DNA of 64,000 nt from Sphingobium sp. V4 (GTDB lineage Bacteria > Pseudomonadota > Alphaproteobacteria > Sphingomonadales > Sphingomonadaceae): the NCBI RefSeq assembly GCF_029590555.1, contig NZ_CP081001.1, positions 1,922,001 through 1,986,000 of the forward strand, in the 5' to 3' direction. Of this stretch, positions 9,354 to 17,740 are shown one piece after another. Position numbers and translations under genes: made by a program. The first letter of the stretch is position 1. Each line of letters opens with the position of its first letter. The notes under the pieces were generated by a model that was given only the letters and a program-made list of their open reading frames with translations, did no database searches and was not told where the DNA came from.

Positions 9354-9857
9354 TTACGTATATATGAGCCCATGTGCTCGCAGCGTCGCTAGTATCGCCT
9401 GAATGGTATTTCTGGCCTCGACGTCAATCAAGCTCCCTCCCGACGGGTCCGGGATGACGGGCTGGCGCACCCCTATCACCTTCTCGCCCTCCAGATAAAG
9501 CCCGTCGCTCCTCAGCGGAGCGTCACTCCATTCGGCGCCATCATGGCACAGTTCATGCCCCCGGTCCGCAATCGCCATCCGCGCGCCCGCCTGCGGCGCC
9601 ACGAAGCGCCATCCGCCCTCGGTCCAGCAGGCGATATTTTCCTCCTGCCCGATCCACGCGCCGCTCGCCCCGGCAGCCACGATCCAGCATTGCCCGATCG
9701 CCGGACCGGCGGGCGGAACCGCCAGGTCGGCGCTCTCCGCCCGCCCGTGCAACAGCGCGTCGATCCGCACCAGCGCCTCGTTGTGGAACATCTCCTTCTG
9801 GGCCTGCCCGGCCAACAGCAGCGGCAGCGCCCAGCGCGGTGTCGTCTCCATGCCCAT
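9354..9857 (-). CDS. DUF2793 family protein at the end of the GTA-like cluster
   Basis: 167 residues. The N-terminus (TTPRWALPLLLAGQAQKEMFHNEALVRIDALLHG) is the DUF2793 signature, known from phage and GTA tail regions of alphaproteobacteria, where such proteins are thought to be fibre or attachment components. Residues 110-167 carry a short extra segment ending NTIQAILATLRAHGLIYT, a typical conserved tail. It lies 18 bases after the gp15 stop, on the same strand, and is the last gene of the cluster. The role as receptor-binding fibre is inferred. Confidence 0.85.
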   Translation of the reverse strand: MGMETTPRWALPLLLAGQAQKEMFHNEALVRIDALLHGRAESADLAVPPAGPAIGQCWIVAAGASGAWIGQEENIACWTEGGWRFVAPQAGARMAIADRGHELCHDGAEWSDAPLRSDGLYLEGEKVIGVRQPVIPDPSGGSLIDVEARNTIQAILATLRAHGLIYT

Positions 9858-9875
9858 TTCCCGTTCCTCCGATCC

Positions 9876-12077
9876 TCACACCGAAATCATGATGCGCCCG
9901 GCCCGCCCGGTCGCGAAGGTGCCGACCTGGCGGACCTCCACCGCCACCGTCCGCCCCGCCATGTCGTCGTCGGCGATCATCGTGCCGGCATAGGTCCAGC
10001 CGGGCGCGTCCGTCTCGGCGCGCCGCACGATCGCCGCACCGTCCATCACCGCGACCGCATAAAGCTCGCGCTCCTCGCCCAGCGGCGTGTCGCTCCCGCT
10101 CAGCCAGCGCCAGCCGTTGCGGCTGCGGCGGGTCCAGCCGATCGTCCACCCGCCCGCACCGTCCGCCTGCGCATGAAGATGGACCGGCGATGGCGGCATC
10201 AGCGCCTCTCCAGTCACCGCCATCACCGCCTGCGGCGGCTCGACATCGCCGATGCCGATAGCCGACAGGCGCAGCAGGCTGCCCGGTTCGGCCTGCGTAC
10301 CCGCCAGCGCCAGCGGCTCGACCAGCCGCTCCTCCTCGATCAGCAGGAAATCCTCGCCCGCCTCATGCGTCGCCATCGCCCATTCGGTCCCGCGCAGCCC
10401 GCGCCGCAGTCCGCTCAGCCGATAGCGCCCCGCCCCGATCCGTTCCGCCCTTGCGAACTGGATCAGTTCCCGGCCGGCCAGGCACAGATTCCGCCCCTGC
10501 GCCAGCCCGGGCTCGTCGCCCGACAGCAGCGCCATATCCCCGGCCAGCAGCGTCACGGCCAACCTATGCCGCTCGTCGATCAGCGTCGCGCTGCCCGGCG
10601 GCAAGGCGTCCTGCGCCGTCCCCATCACGGCGCGCGGCGCGCTCCGCCCGATCGGCGTCGCCTCCCCGCTCTCCCCGATGACGAACAGCGCCGCGCTGCG
10701 CCAGCCCGCCCCGCCGCTCGCGGCCGCCACGACCAGCGGTGCGCTCGCCAGCCCCTCCTTCAGCATCGGTATGTCCACCAGCCGCAGGACGGTCGGCCCA
10801 TGCGGCGCGTCGACCGGCCGCACGATCGCTCCCGAAGAGGCGCCGGCCGGCACGCTGCCGCCTGCGCCAGGGACCCGGCGCAGCGACAGCCGCACCGCCA
10901 TCGCCTCCCATTCGCGTTCCTCGATCCGCCACAGCCCCGGCACGTCCTCGACCGACACCACCAAGCCGGGCATCAGCGCCAGCGCGCGCCAGTCGCAGCG
11001 CAGCGCCATCGTCGCCCGTCCCGTCCAGGCCGCGCCCAGCCGCGCCGCCGCCACCCCCCGCGCCGCATCCGCGCTCATCACCACCGGCAGCTCGACGCCC
11101 TGCTCCTGCCGCCCCGGTCCCGGCCGCACCACCCGCTGCACCCCCGCCTGATAGTCGCGCGCCGCGTCATAATGGCGCAGGCTCAGCGCCACCGGCACGC
11201 TATCGGCCGCCCCGCCCGATCGTTCGACCGGGTCGACCGCCTGCCCGTTCACCCGCCGCGCCAGCCCCGCCGCGCCGATCTCGCCTTCGGCCGCCATGGC
11301 CGTCCCGGTCAGGCGCAGCCCCGCCGCGTCCGACCGCAGCGCCAGCCCATGCGCCTCGACCAGCGGCGCCATCGCCTCGCGCACATCCGCCCCGCTCGCG
11401 GCAAAGCCGTCCAGCGCGGCCAGCCCCTCGCCCGCCAGCCGCCCTCCGCTCAGTTCGGCGGCGACCGTGCCGATCTCCACCGCCGTTGCGTCCGCCTCCA
11501 CCTCGAATGTCAGGGACGGAATGCGGTTGCCATAGTCGGCCAGCGCCAGATCCTCGAACAGCACATAGGCGACGCCGCGATGCGCCGGCGTCAGGGCGAT
11601 CCCTTCGGCCGACGCGATCAGCGGATCGACCGCCTGGTCTTCCTCGCCCGCATGGACGCGAAACCCCGACAGCTCGGTCTTGAAGTCCCCCGCCGCCCCG
11701 CGCAGCAGGTTGCCGTCCGCCCAGATGCGCCTGACGGACCGGATCGGCCGCGCCGACAGCGCCACCGCGAAACTCGCCGAATAGCTGTAGCTGGTGACGC
11801 TCGGCCGCCCCTTGCCGCCGCCGCTCTTCGATTTCGTCTCCTTCAGCTCCGTCGCCCAGATCACCGTTCCGGCGACCCGCATCGTCCCGAACAGCCTCGG
11901 CACCTGCGTGCCATAGCTCGACGTCTGCAATTGCAGGTCGGCCAGCCGCGCGCCCTCGCGCCCCTTGGGCTTGAACAGGATCTGATTGTCGATGACATTG
12001 CCGATCACCGCGCCGATCGCGCCGCCGACCGGCCCGCCGATCGCCGTCCCCACCGCCGTCAGCACCACCGTCGCCAT
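9876..12077 (-). CDS. GTA gp15-like baseplate/host-specificity tail protein (short form)
   Basis: 733 residues from ATG at 12077. The first 35 residues are Ala/Gly-rich and hydrophobic (VVLTAVGTAIGGPVGGAIGAVIGNVID), then QTSSYGTQVPRLFGTMRVAGTVIW, the usual start of the phage-tail/GTA gp15 family. RcGTA gp15 is about 1300 residues and carries a GTA TIM-barrel domain; no such segment can be recognised here, and the protein is a little over half that length. It would form the megatron-like tip of the tail. It follows the gp14 peptidase by 51 bases. Confidence 0.85.
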   Translation of the reverse strand: MATVVLTAVGTAIGGPVGGAIGAVIGNVIDNQILFKPKGREGARLADLQLQTSSYGTQVPRLFGTMRVAGTVIWATELKETKSKSGGGKGRPSVTSYSYSASFAVALSARPIRSVRRIWADGNLLRGAAGDFKTELSGFRVHAGEEDQAVDPLIASAEGIALTPAHRGVAYVLFEDLALADYGNRIPSLTFEVEADATAVEIGTVAAELSGGRLAGEGLAALDGFAASGADVREAMAPLVEAHGLALRSDAAGLRLTGTAMAAEGEIGAAGLARRVNGQAVDPVERSGGAADSVPVALSLRHYDAARDYQAGVQRVVRPGPGRQEQGVELPVVMSADAARGVAAARLGAAWTGRATMALRCDWRALALMPGLVVSVEDVPGLWRIEEREWEAMAVRLSLRRVPGAGGSVPAGASSGAIVRPVDAPHGPTVLRLVDIPMLKEGLASAPLVVAAASGGAGWRSAALFVIGESGEATPIGRSAPRAVMGTAQDALPPGSATLIDERHRLAVTLLAGDMALLSGDEPGLAQGRNLCLAGRELIQFARAERIGAGRYRLSGLRRGLRGTEWAMATHEAGEDFLLIEEERLVEPLALAGTQAEPGSLLRLSAIGIGDVEPPQAVMAVTGEALMPPSPVHLHAQADGAGGWTIGWTRRSRNGWRWLSGSDTPLGEERELYAVAVMDGAAIVRRAETDAPGWTYAGTMIADDDMAGRTVAVEVRQVGTFATGRAGRIMISV

Positions 12078-12128
12078 AGCCTTCTCCCCAGCTTCGTCAT
12101 TGCGGAAATTTCCGGTGGACAAGACGCC

Positions 12129-12500
12129 CTATTCGAGGCTCCACCACCCGATGACCGGCCATGGCGAAGCTCCCGGCGTCTCGACCACCCGTCCCAGCCC
12201 GGCATGGGCGTGGACGAAGCCCTCGCCCGTCCCGATCATCAGATGCAACTGCAACGGCCCCGGCCGCACCAGCGCCAGGTCGCCTGCCCCGCCGCGATCG
12301 ACCGGCCGCAACCCCGCCGCCCTCAGCCAGGCTTCCGCCCGCCCGACACCCCCGCTGCGCAACCCATAGCCGCAGGGCACGTCCGCCCTGCCGAGCGCCA
12401 GCGCCGCCAGCCCCACGCAATCCAGCCCCGCGTCACTCCGCCCGTGCAGCCGGAACGGCACGCCCAGCAAGGCGCGCGCCCGCGCCACCACCGCGCTCAT
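12129..12500 (-). CDS. GTA gp14-like NlpC/P60 cell wall peptidase
   Basis: 123 residues from the ATG at 12500, whose ATGA overlaps the gp13 stop. The catalytic cysteine lies in LDCVGLAALALG (Cys about residue 28) and the histidine in LQLHLMIGTGEGFVHAHA, matching the NlpC/P60 arrangement of phage tail peptidases. In RcGTA gp14 is a tail-tip peptidase that cuts peptidoglycan during DNA entry; the same role is inferred. Its length is that of a lone catalytic domain. Confidence 0.87.
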   Translation of the reverse strand: MSAVVARARALLGVPFRLHGRSDAGLDCVGLAALALGRADVPCGYGLRSGGVGRAEAWLRAAGLRPVDRGGAGDLALVRPGPLQLHLMIGTGEGFVHAHAGLGRVVETPGASPWPVIGWWSLE

Positions 12501-13306
12501 GCGCCGGGATAACGGGTCAGCAGGTCCATTCCCGGCAGATAAGGCTCGCCCCGGAAATTCACCGCATTGCCAAAGCGCCCGGCGCAGGTCGCCAGTTGCC
12601 GATCGCACCCTTCGGTCAGCAGCGCCAGCGTCCCCGCCGTCACCGCAAAGGCCGGCGGATCGGCCAAAGTCACCCCGTCCGCGCCATTATCCACCACCGC
12701 CTGCACCAGCCCGGCATTGGGTCCGCTGAGCCAGCGCAGCGTGCCGAAGGCATAGACCCCCGCCGCCAGCCCGCTCACCGCCACCTCAGCCGCCTCCACG
12801 CCCGCGACCGACACGATCCGCCGCCGCGCCGCCAGATCGACCCGGCACGCCCGATCACCCAGCCGCGCCCGGCAATCGGGCGAGGTGGAGGGCGCGACCG
12901 GCGCGCCCAGCACCGCCGCCGCGCCGATCAACTCGGCGGAGAAGCTGCTTCCCTTGCGCGACACCGCGCCGATCTCGCCCGCCGCCAGCAGCAGCCACAG
13001 CGCACCCGGTTCCTCCCACTGCGTCAGCCGCAACTCCAGCGCCGCCCCGTCCCATCGCCCCGCCATCAGGTCGCTCTCGCTGATCGCATCACTGCTCAGC
13101 GCGCCCGCGACATCGCTATCGTCCCCGTCCAGCCCGATGCCCGATCGCACCGCGGAAGGCGTCATCCCCGGCGCGGCGCGATAGGTCAGGCCGCCCATCT
13201 CCAGGTCGCGATCATGGCTGGTCAGGCCGATCGTCACCCCGTCGCGCCGCTCGATCCGCCAGCAAAAGGCCAGCGTGCAGAGCGGCTCGTCCAGCCCCGC
13301 GCTCAT
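12497..13306 (-). CDS. GTA gp13-like DUF2163 tail hub protein
   Basis: 269 residues from ATG at 13306. Recognised from LCTLAFCWRIERRDGVTIGLTSHDRDLEMGGLTYRAAPGMTPSAV and the C-terminal block CDRQLATCAGRFGNAVNFRGEPYLPGMDLL, both conserved in DUF2163 and its C-terminal partner domain. RcGTA gp13 is a baseplate hub protein that binds an iron-sulfur cluster; cysteines are present in the C-terminal block (CDRQLATC) as well as SPDCRARLGDRAC. It overlaps gp12 and gp14 by four bases on each side, so translation is probably coupled. Confidence 0.88.
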   Translation of the reverse strand: MSAGLDEPLCTLAFCWRIERRDGVTIGLTSHDRDLEMGGLTYRAAPGMTPSAVRSGIGLDGDDSDVAGALSSDAISESDLMAGRWDGAALELRLTQWEEPGALWLLLAAGEIGAVSRKGSSFSAELIGAAAVLGAPVAPSTSPDCRARLGDRACRVDLAARRRIVSVAGVEAAEVAVSGLAAGVYAFGTLRWLSGPNAGLVQAVVDNGADGVTLADPPAFAVTAGTLALLTEGCDRQLATCAGRFGNAVNFRGEPYLPGMDLLTRYPGA

Positions 13307-15630
13307 TCGCGTATCTCCACCAGCGGCACCGACACCGCCTCGCCCGCGGCAAAGGTCGCCCGGTTGATCTCCAGCCGGTCCTCGGCAAAGCGCACCGGCA
13401 CGTCGAACCGGAAACCGGCGGTCAGCACCACCCCCGCCGCCGGCGCCACGTCGAACGCGATCACCCCCAGCCCCGCATGGCTCCATCCCTCGGTCAGTTC
13501 CACACCATCGGCCGCGACCCTGATGCTCCCCGCCACCGGCCGGGTGATGATCCGCGCCTGCGCCTCATCGCCCACGCCATAATGGCGCGTCAGCCGGAAT
13601 TCGGCGCGCACCCCGTCGCCCACGCCCAGTCGCTGGTCGATCGGCCCCGGCGCCACGCCCGGCGCGCCGCTGCGATCATCATAGGGGTCGGTGAAGCGAA
13701 ACCCGCGCGCCGCCCCGCGCCGCGCCCGGAAAAATTCGATCAGCGCCGCGATGTCCGCCTCGGATCGCACGCCCGGCCCGGCATCAAAGGACAGCCGCGC
13801 ATCCGCCCAGTCGCTCGACCGCCTCTCATGGCCGCCCACGCTCTCGACGATCTGCGTCGAAAAGGCTGGCGCCAGGCTCGCCTCGCGCCCGATCGCGATC
13901 GGAAACAGCACATCGTCAAAGGCTTGCACATCATCCTCCCCATCCATGCTGAAACAGGTAAAGCCGTCGCGGCACACCTGCGGCAGCGCCCAGACAAAGG
14001 TCGCCGCCGTCCCCCGCGCCACCGACGCCTGCGCCGCCGCCGCGATCGAGCGCCATTGCGCGGCCTGTTCCGGCAGCAGCACGAAGCCCGCCAGATAATG
14101 CTGCTCCGCAACCGGATAGCCCAGCCGGCCGGTCGCCAGCGCCACGCCCCGCGCGGTCAGGTTCGGCCGCCCCTCCGTCACCCAGTCATAATCTTCCAGC
14201 TGCAGCACGTCGAAGGCGGGTGAAGCCCATCCCAGCGGCATGTTCGCCCGCTTGGCCTCGGGCGCGCGCGGATCGAGGATCGTCGGCAGATAAGCCAGCA
14301 GATGCGTCACCGCGTCGGGCGCCACCGCCCTGACCGCTGCGCACAAGGCCGTTGTCGAAGCCGCCAGCACGGCCCCCGCCGCATCCAGCAGATCCCGCTG
14401 ATCGCCATCCAACGCGCCCCACACGCTCGCGATCGAAACCGGCGCCCCGCCAAGCGCCGCCCGCGCCGCATCATCATAGATGCATATCCGCCCATCCCCC
14501 GGCATCACCCACCACCAGGGTTCGCCGACCTGGAACAGGATCGGCAGGCCCGCCTCCAAGGCGATGAAAATAAACGCTCCCGCCACCGCCTGCAAATAGC
14601 CCATCGCCCCGCCATGCGCCGGCGACAACAGGGTCGAGGGCGGCGACCATCCGGTCAGCGCCGGATCGCCATTTTCCGCCCTTTGCTTCCAGTCGTTCCA
14701 GCAATGGGCGTCGAACAATTCATAGGATAGCGACCAGATGACGCCGAACCCCAGCGCCTTCGCCCGCCCTGCAAAATCCCGGTGCCACGCCGCGCAGGGC
14801 GCGTTCAGCACCCCGCCCGCCAGACTGACGTACAGCCCCGCACCCAGCCGCTCCAGCCGGAAATAATGGCTCATGCCCACATAATGGTTGATCGCCCCGC
14901 GATAGCCCAGCGCGTGGATCGCCGCGACGACCCGCTCGGGCGTCTGGTTGAAACAATCATCATAGCCGGTCGCCATGCTCAGCCCATGTTCGGGCAGCAT
15001 CACATCGCCCACCGCCAGCACCGAACCCGCGCCGTCGCAGCTTATGTCGCCCAGTTCCGCCCAGCCCTCCTGCGCCGTGGCAAAGGGCGTGTCCCCCTCG
15101 TCATAATCAGGCGGCACCAGCGATATGAACATCCGGTCGACATCCCCCGCCCACACCGGGTCGGCATCCTCCGGCAGCTCATATCCGCCCACCAGCGCGG
15201 CGAAATCCAGCGTCACCACCGCATCTTCCGGCCCGCCGCTCGCATGGTTCCACAAGCGCACATACCAGGCGCGCGGGTTGCCCGCCTCGTCCCGCCCCTC
15301 GATCGTCAGCGTCGGCCCATGCGTCTCGTCCAGTTTGCGCAGGCCCGAAGACCGCCAGCGAAAGGACAGCACGCAATGCCGGAAATCCCGGCTCGTCTCA
15401 TAGGCAAGCAGGGGATGGCTCCACCGATCCTCCGCTTCCCAGATCAGCCCCGCCAGATCGCCCGACCCGTAAAAGACCGCATCCACCCGCACGGCATCCG
15501 GCGCGGTGGTAACGACGTCCGCCATCATCGGCCGGGGAAAATTCACCGTCCAGTGCGTCGCGGCGAAGCGCTTGAGGACGCCCGCCTCCTGCCCCCGCCG
15601 CGCATCGGCCAGCCAATAGCCTATAGTCAT
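13303..15630 (-). CDS. GTA gp12-like DUF2460 distal tail protein fused to a large N-terminal TIM-barrel-like region
   Basis: 775 residues from ATG at 15630. Residues about 565-775 are a complete DUF2460 domain (FPIAIGREASLAPAFSTQIVES, GARGFRFTDPYDDRSG, ending VPLVEIRE), the whole of RcGTA gp12. Residues 1-165 are beta-rich and not recognised with certainty. Residues about 195-555 contain strand-helix units and acidic end-of-strand residues (VIWSLSYELF, ILFQVGEPWWWVMPG, DVLQLEDYDWV, TFVWALPQV) that read like a TIM barrel. Similar fusions are described as non-contractile tail sheath proteins in some phage annotations; that label is from memory and unproven here. It overlaps its neighbours by four bases. 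Confidence 0.8.
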   Translation of the reverse strand: MTIGYWLADARRGQEAGVLKRFAATHWTVNFPRPMMADVVTTAPDAVRVDAVFYGSGDLAGLIWEAEDRWSHPLLAYETSRDFRHCVLSFRWRSSGLRKLDETHGPTLTIEGRDEAGNPRAWYVRLWNHASGGPEDAVVTLDFAALVGGYELPEDADPVWAGDVDRMFISLVPPDYDEGDTPFATAQEGWAELGDISCDGAGSVLAVGDVMLPEHGLSMATGYDDCFNQTPERVVAAIHALGYRGAINHYVGMSHYFRLERLGAGLYVSLAGGVLNAPCAAWHRDFAGRAKALGFGVIWSLSYELFDAHCWNDWKQRAENGDPALTGWSPPSTLLSPAHGGAMGYLQAVAGAFIFIALEAGLPILFQVGEPWWWVMPGDGRICIYDDAARAALGGAPVSIASVWGALDGDQRDLLDAAGAVLAASTTALCAAVRAVAPDAVTHLLAYLPTILDPRAPEAKRANMPLGWASPAFDVLQLEDYDWVTEGRPNLTARGVALATGRLGYPVAEQHYLAGFVLLPEQAAQWRSIAAAAQASVARGTAATFVWALPQVCRDGFTCFSMDGEDDVQAFDDVLFPIAIGREASLAPAFSTQIVESVGGHERRSSDWADARLSFDAGPGVRSEADIAALIEFFRARRGAARGFRFTDPYDDRSGAPGVAPGPIDQRLGVGDGVRAEFRLTRHYGVGDEAQARIITRPVAGSIRVAADGVELTEGWSHAGLGVIAFDVAPAAGVVLTAGFRFDVPVRFAEDRLEINRATFAAGEAVSVPLVEIRE

Positions 15631-16175
15631 CGCTCCAGCGCTCCCCTCACCGCCCGCGCGACCTGCCGCGCGCTGCGCGCCAGCAATCGCGGCTCGCTCT
15701 CGCCGCCCCGGCCATTCACCGCGATGCTCACCCGCACGTCGCGCGCCCCGCCGCCGTTCGCGACGACCTGCCCGCTCGTCGTCGGCACGAACATCTCCGG
15801 CCCGCGCTCGCCGACCATATAGGCCCGCCCCGGTGCCACTGGCCCGCCGGTCGCCCGCCCCGGCAGCCCCAGCGCCGACGACAACACGCTCGTGCCCAGT
15901 TGGACCAGCCCGCCGCTCCCGCCGCCCGCCGCCGATTGCAGCGCGCTCGCGGCAATGTCGTTCAGCACGGTGAGCGCGATCCGCTTCAGATCCTCGAAGC
16001 CGAACTTGCCCGTCCGCACCGCCCGCAGCAGCCCCTGCTCGATCCGCTGCCCGGCCCGCTCCGCCCCGGTCGCCAGCGGTCCTTCCAGCACGCCCCGCAT
16101 TGCCTCGACATCGCGGTTCAGCCCCTGCGTATCGGCGCGCACCCGCACCACCAAAGTCTCGATTTCCTCGTCCAT
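15627..16175 (-). CDS. GTA gp11-like short tail tape measure protein
   Basis: 182 residues from ATG at 16175 (MDEEIETLVVRVRADTQGLNRDVEAMRG). It begins with the coiled-coil found at the start of phage tape measure proteins and ends with GRATGGPVAPGRAYMVGERGPEMFVPTTSGQVV, the conserved C-terminal block of lambda-type and GTA tape measures. RcGTA gp11 is also very short, matching a tail of about 50 nm. The frame ends in ATGA overlap with gp12. The 104-base gap upstream holds a large perfect hairpin. Confidence 0.88.
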   Translation of the reverse strand: MDEEIETLVVRVRADTQGLNRDVEAMRGVLEGPLATGAERAGQRIEQGLLRAVRTGKFGFEDLKRIALTVLNDIAASALQSAAGGGSGGLVQLGTSVLSSALGLPGRATGGPVAPGRAYMVGERGPEMFVPTTSGQVVANGGGARDVRVSIAVNGRGGESEPRLLARSARQVARAVRGALER

Positions 16176-16197
16176 CCCCGCCCTCCGAACCTGATGG

Positions 16198-16246
16198 CCC
16201 CTCCCCTTCGGCGGCGGCGTCACGCGCCGCCGCCGAAGGGGAGGGG
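16198..16246. repeat. Long near-perfect hairpin between gp10.1 and gp11
   Basis: CCCCTCCCCTTCGGCGGCGG faces CCGCCGCCGAAGGGGAGGGG around a loop of a few bases. The arms are about 20 bp and there is no T run on either strand, so it is not a simple terminator. The outer arm resembles the CTCTCCCC element of the other palindromes in this cluster. Confidence 0.8.
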
Positions 16247-16279
16247 TGGGGGCGTGCCCCGCACACCCATCTCCTTTGC

Positions 16280-16480
16280 CTAATCCGGCATCACCCCCAT
16301 CAACCGCCGCAACTCCGCCCCATCGACGCCCGCCTCGCCCGGCGCCTCCTCGCCCCGCGCCGCGCGCAGCACCGTGGCCAGTTCCGCCGGGGTCGCGCGC
16401 CAGAACTCGTCCGGCCGCCAGCCGAGCATCCATCCGGCCACCCCGGCCAGCCGCCCCGCCGCCTCGGCAAAGCGCCTCAT
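16280..16480 (-). CDS. GTA gp10.1-like tail assembly chaperone
   Basis: 66 residues from the ATG at 16480, overlapping the gp10 stop as ATGA. The sequence GWMLGWRPDEFWRATPAELATVLRA matches the small phage tail assembly chaperone family found between gp10 and the tape measure gene in RcGTA-like clusters. It would coat the tape measure protein before tube polymerisation. No frameshift extension is needed in this family. Confidence 0.85.
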   Translation of the reverse strand: MRRFAEAAGRLAGVAGWMLGWRPDEFWRATPAELATVLRAARGEEAPGEAGVDGAELRRLMGVMPD

Positions 16481-16788
16481 TTTCCCGCCAGTATCTGCTG
16501 CAATATGGTCTTGAGCACCGGCGTCACCCGCGCCAGCCCGACGGCCAGCACCGCGTCCCCCAGCGCCTCGCGCGTCAACCGCTCCCGATCCACCAGGCAA
16601 TGCCAGAACAAGCCCACCAGGTCAGCGAGCGACAGCTTCCCGTCCGCCGCCCGCTCGACCAGATCGAAAAGCGGCCCCAGTTCCGCCTCCGCTGCCACCA
16701 GAGCCGCGAAACTCGGCCGCAACGCCAGCGCCTCGCCGCCCAGTTCCAGCGCCGTCTCCCCGCGCTCGCGGTTCGTGCCCGGGCTCAT
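16477..16788 (-). CDS. GTA gp10 family protein
   Basis: 103 residues, recognised as the gene transfer agent gp10 family by NRERGETALELGGEALALRPSFAALVAAEAELG and the following helical region ending LKTILQQILAGK. It is a tail component or chaperone found almost only in GTA-like clusters, which supports calling the whole region GTA-like. It overlaps the tail tube gene stop at 16785 by four bases and gp10.1 by four bases. Confidence 0.87.
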   Translation of the reverse strand: MSPGTNRERGETALELGGEALALRPSFAALVAAEAELGPLFDLVERAADGKLSLADLVGLFWHCLVDRERLTREALGDAVLAVGLARVTPVLKTILQQILAGK

Positions 16789-17192
16789 TCCGACACCACC
16801 GGGCCGGAGCTTTCCAGGCTCAGCGCGTAATTGCGCTCGCCATTATAGTCGCCGGCATAGTCGAGCCGCGTCACCAGGAACCGCCCGCGCATCCGCTCCC
16901 CGCTCTCGAAGCTCAGCTCATATTCCGCGATCATGCCCGACAGCGCATGGTTGCGGATGCGGATCTCCGCGTCCGATCCGGTGAACAGCCCCGCAGCCGA
17001 CACGCTCACCGACCGCACCCCCGCGCCCGACAGCAATTCGCGCCAGCCGCCCGAATCCTTGCTGGTGATGTTCACCGCCTCGCCGTTCACGGACAATTGG
17101 GTAGTCCGCATTCCTGCCACCGTTGCATATGTTGCGGGCATGTTTCCATCACCCACCTTCAGCAAAAACGCGCTTCCTTTTTCGACGCCCAT
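16785..17192 (-). CDS. GTA gp9-like major tail tube protein (TP901-1 family)
   Basis: 135 residues from ATG at 17192. MGVEKGSAFLLKVGDG...TVAGMRTTQLSVNGEAVNITSKDSGGWRELL is the conserved start of TP901-1-type major tail proteins. The remaining beta-rich part (IRNHALSGMIAEYELSFESGERMRGRFLVTRLDYAGDYNGERNYALSLESSG) fits a tube subunit. It is the first gene of the compact gp9-gp13 block; upstream lies a plus-strand insertion (17329-17652), so this block probably has its own promoter in the 137 bases between the two divergent starts. Confidence 0.9.
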   Translation of the reverse strand: MGVEKGSAFLLKVGDGNMPATYATVAGMRTTQLSVNGEAVNITSKDSGGWRELLSGAGVRSVSVSAAGLFTGSDAEIRIRNHALSGMIAEYELSFESGERMRGRFLVTRLDYAGDYNGERNYALSLESSGPVVSE

Positions 17193-17328
17193 GGCGCATT
17201 CTCCCTACCTGCGACGCCGACGTCGGAAGCACCCTGCTCCCGCCCGGAAAATCGCGAAAAACAGGAGACTTGGGACGCCTCCTGCGTCACCCGTCTCAAC
17301 GTGAAAATGGGGTTATGGAGAGGTTTCG

Positions 17329-17652
17329 ATGTTTGTTGCCGCTTCGCTCATGATGATGCTCGCCGCTCCTCCGGCCGCCGACGCCGTCGGCATGGGCCGC
17401 AAGGATTTTTCCAAATGCCTCAGCGCCCAGGTCCAGCCCAGCCTGGACAAGCGCCTCTCGGTCGGCGACTTCCAGTCGGCGATGAAGCGCGCGTGCGCCG
17501 ACAAGGAAGCCGCCTTCCGCGCCGCCATCATCGCCCAGGAAAAGGCTGACGGCATATCGGACAAGGACGCCCAGGCCGACGCCGACGACCAGGTTTCCGA
17601 ATATGTCGACAAGATCACCGGCGAATATGAGGAAAACAGCCGCCCGAGCTGA
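17329..17652 (+). CDS. Small secreted protein inserted in the GTA-like cluster
   Basis: 107 residues, ATG at 17329. The N-terminus (MFVAASLMMMLAAPPAADA) reads as a signal peptide. The mature part is charged and helical with two cysteines (FSKCLSAQVQPS and KRACADKEAAF) that could form one disulfide. GGAG and AGAGG lie 8-14 bases upstream (ATGGAGAGGTTTCG). I do not recognise the family. It is on the opposite strand to the phage genes and sits between gp9 and gp8, where RcGTA has no gene, so it is probably a cellular gene that entered the cluster. Confidence 0.75.
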   Translation: MFVAASLMMMLAAPPAADAVGMGRKDFSKCLSAQVQPSLDKRLSVGDFQSAMKRACADKEAAFRAAIIAQEKADGISDKDAQADADDQVSEYVDKITGEYEENSRPS

Positions 17653-17659
17653 CCGGGCC

Positions 17660-17740
17660 ATCTCTCCCCCTCCCACGGGGAGAGATACGAAGGCTAGGCA
17701 GCTTGCTGCCTAGCCGAAATTGAGAGGGGGCTACGTCCCC
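17660..17740. repeat. REP-like palindromic element, family 2, copy A
   Basis: First stem ATCTCTCCCC / CGGGGAGAGAT, a short spacer ACGAA, second stem GGCTAGGCAGC / GCTGCCTAGCC with a two-base loop, then CGAAATTGAGAGGGGGCTACGTCCCC. The tail overlaps the last codons of the gp8 gene. Copies with the same plan are at 20560-20612 and 22901-22977. Confidence 0.75.

Noticed and set aside
9543..12512. 989-codon plus-strand frame, Arg/Pro/Gln-rich
   Set aside because: Antisense to gp14, gp15 and DUF2793; composition is that of a shadow frame.
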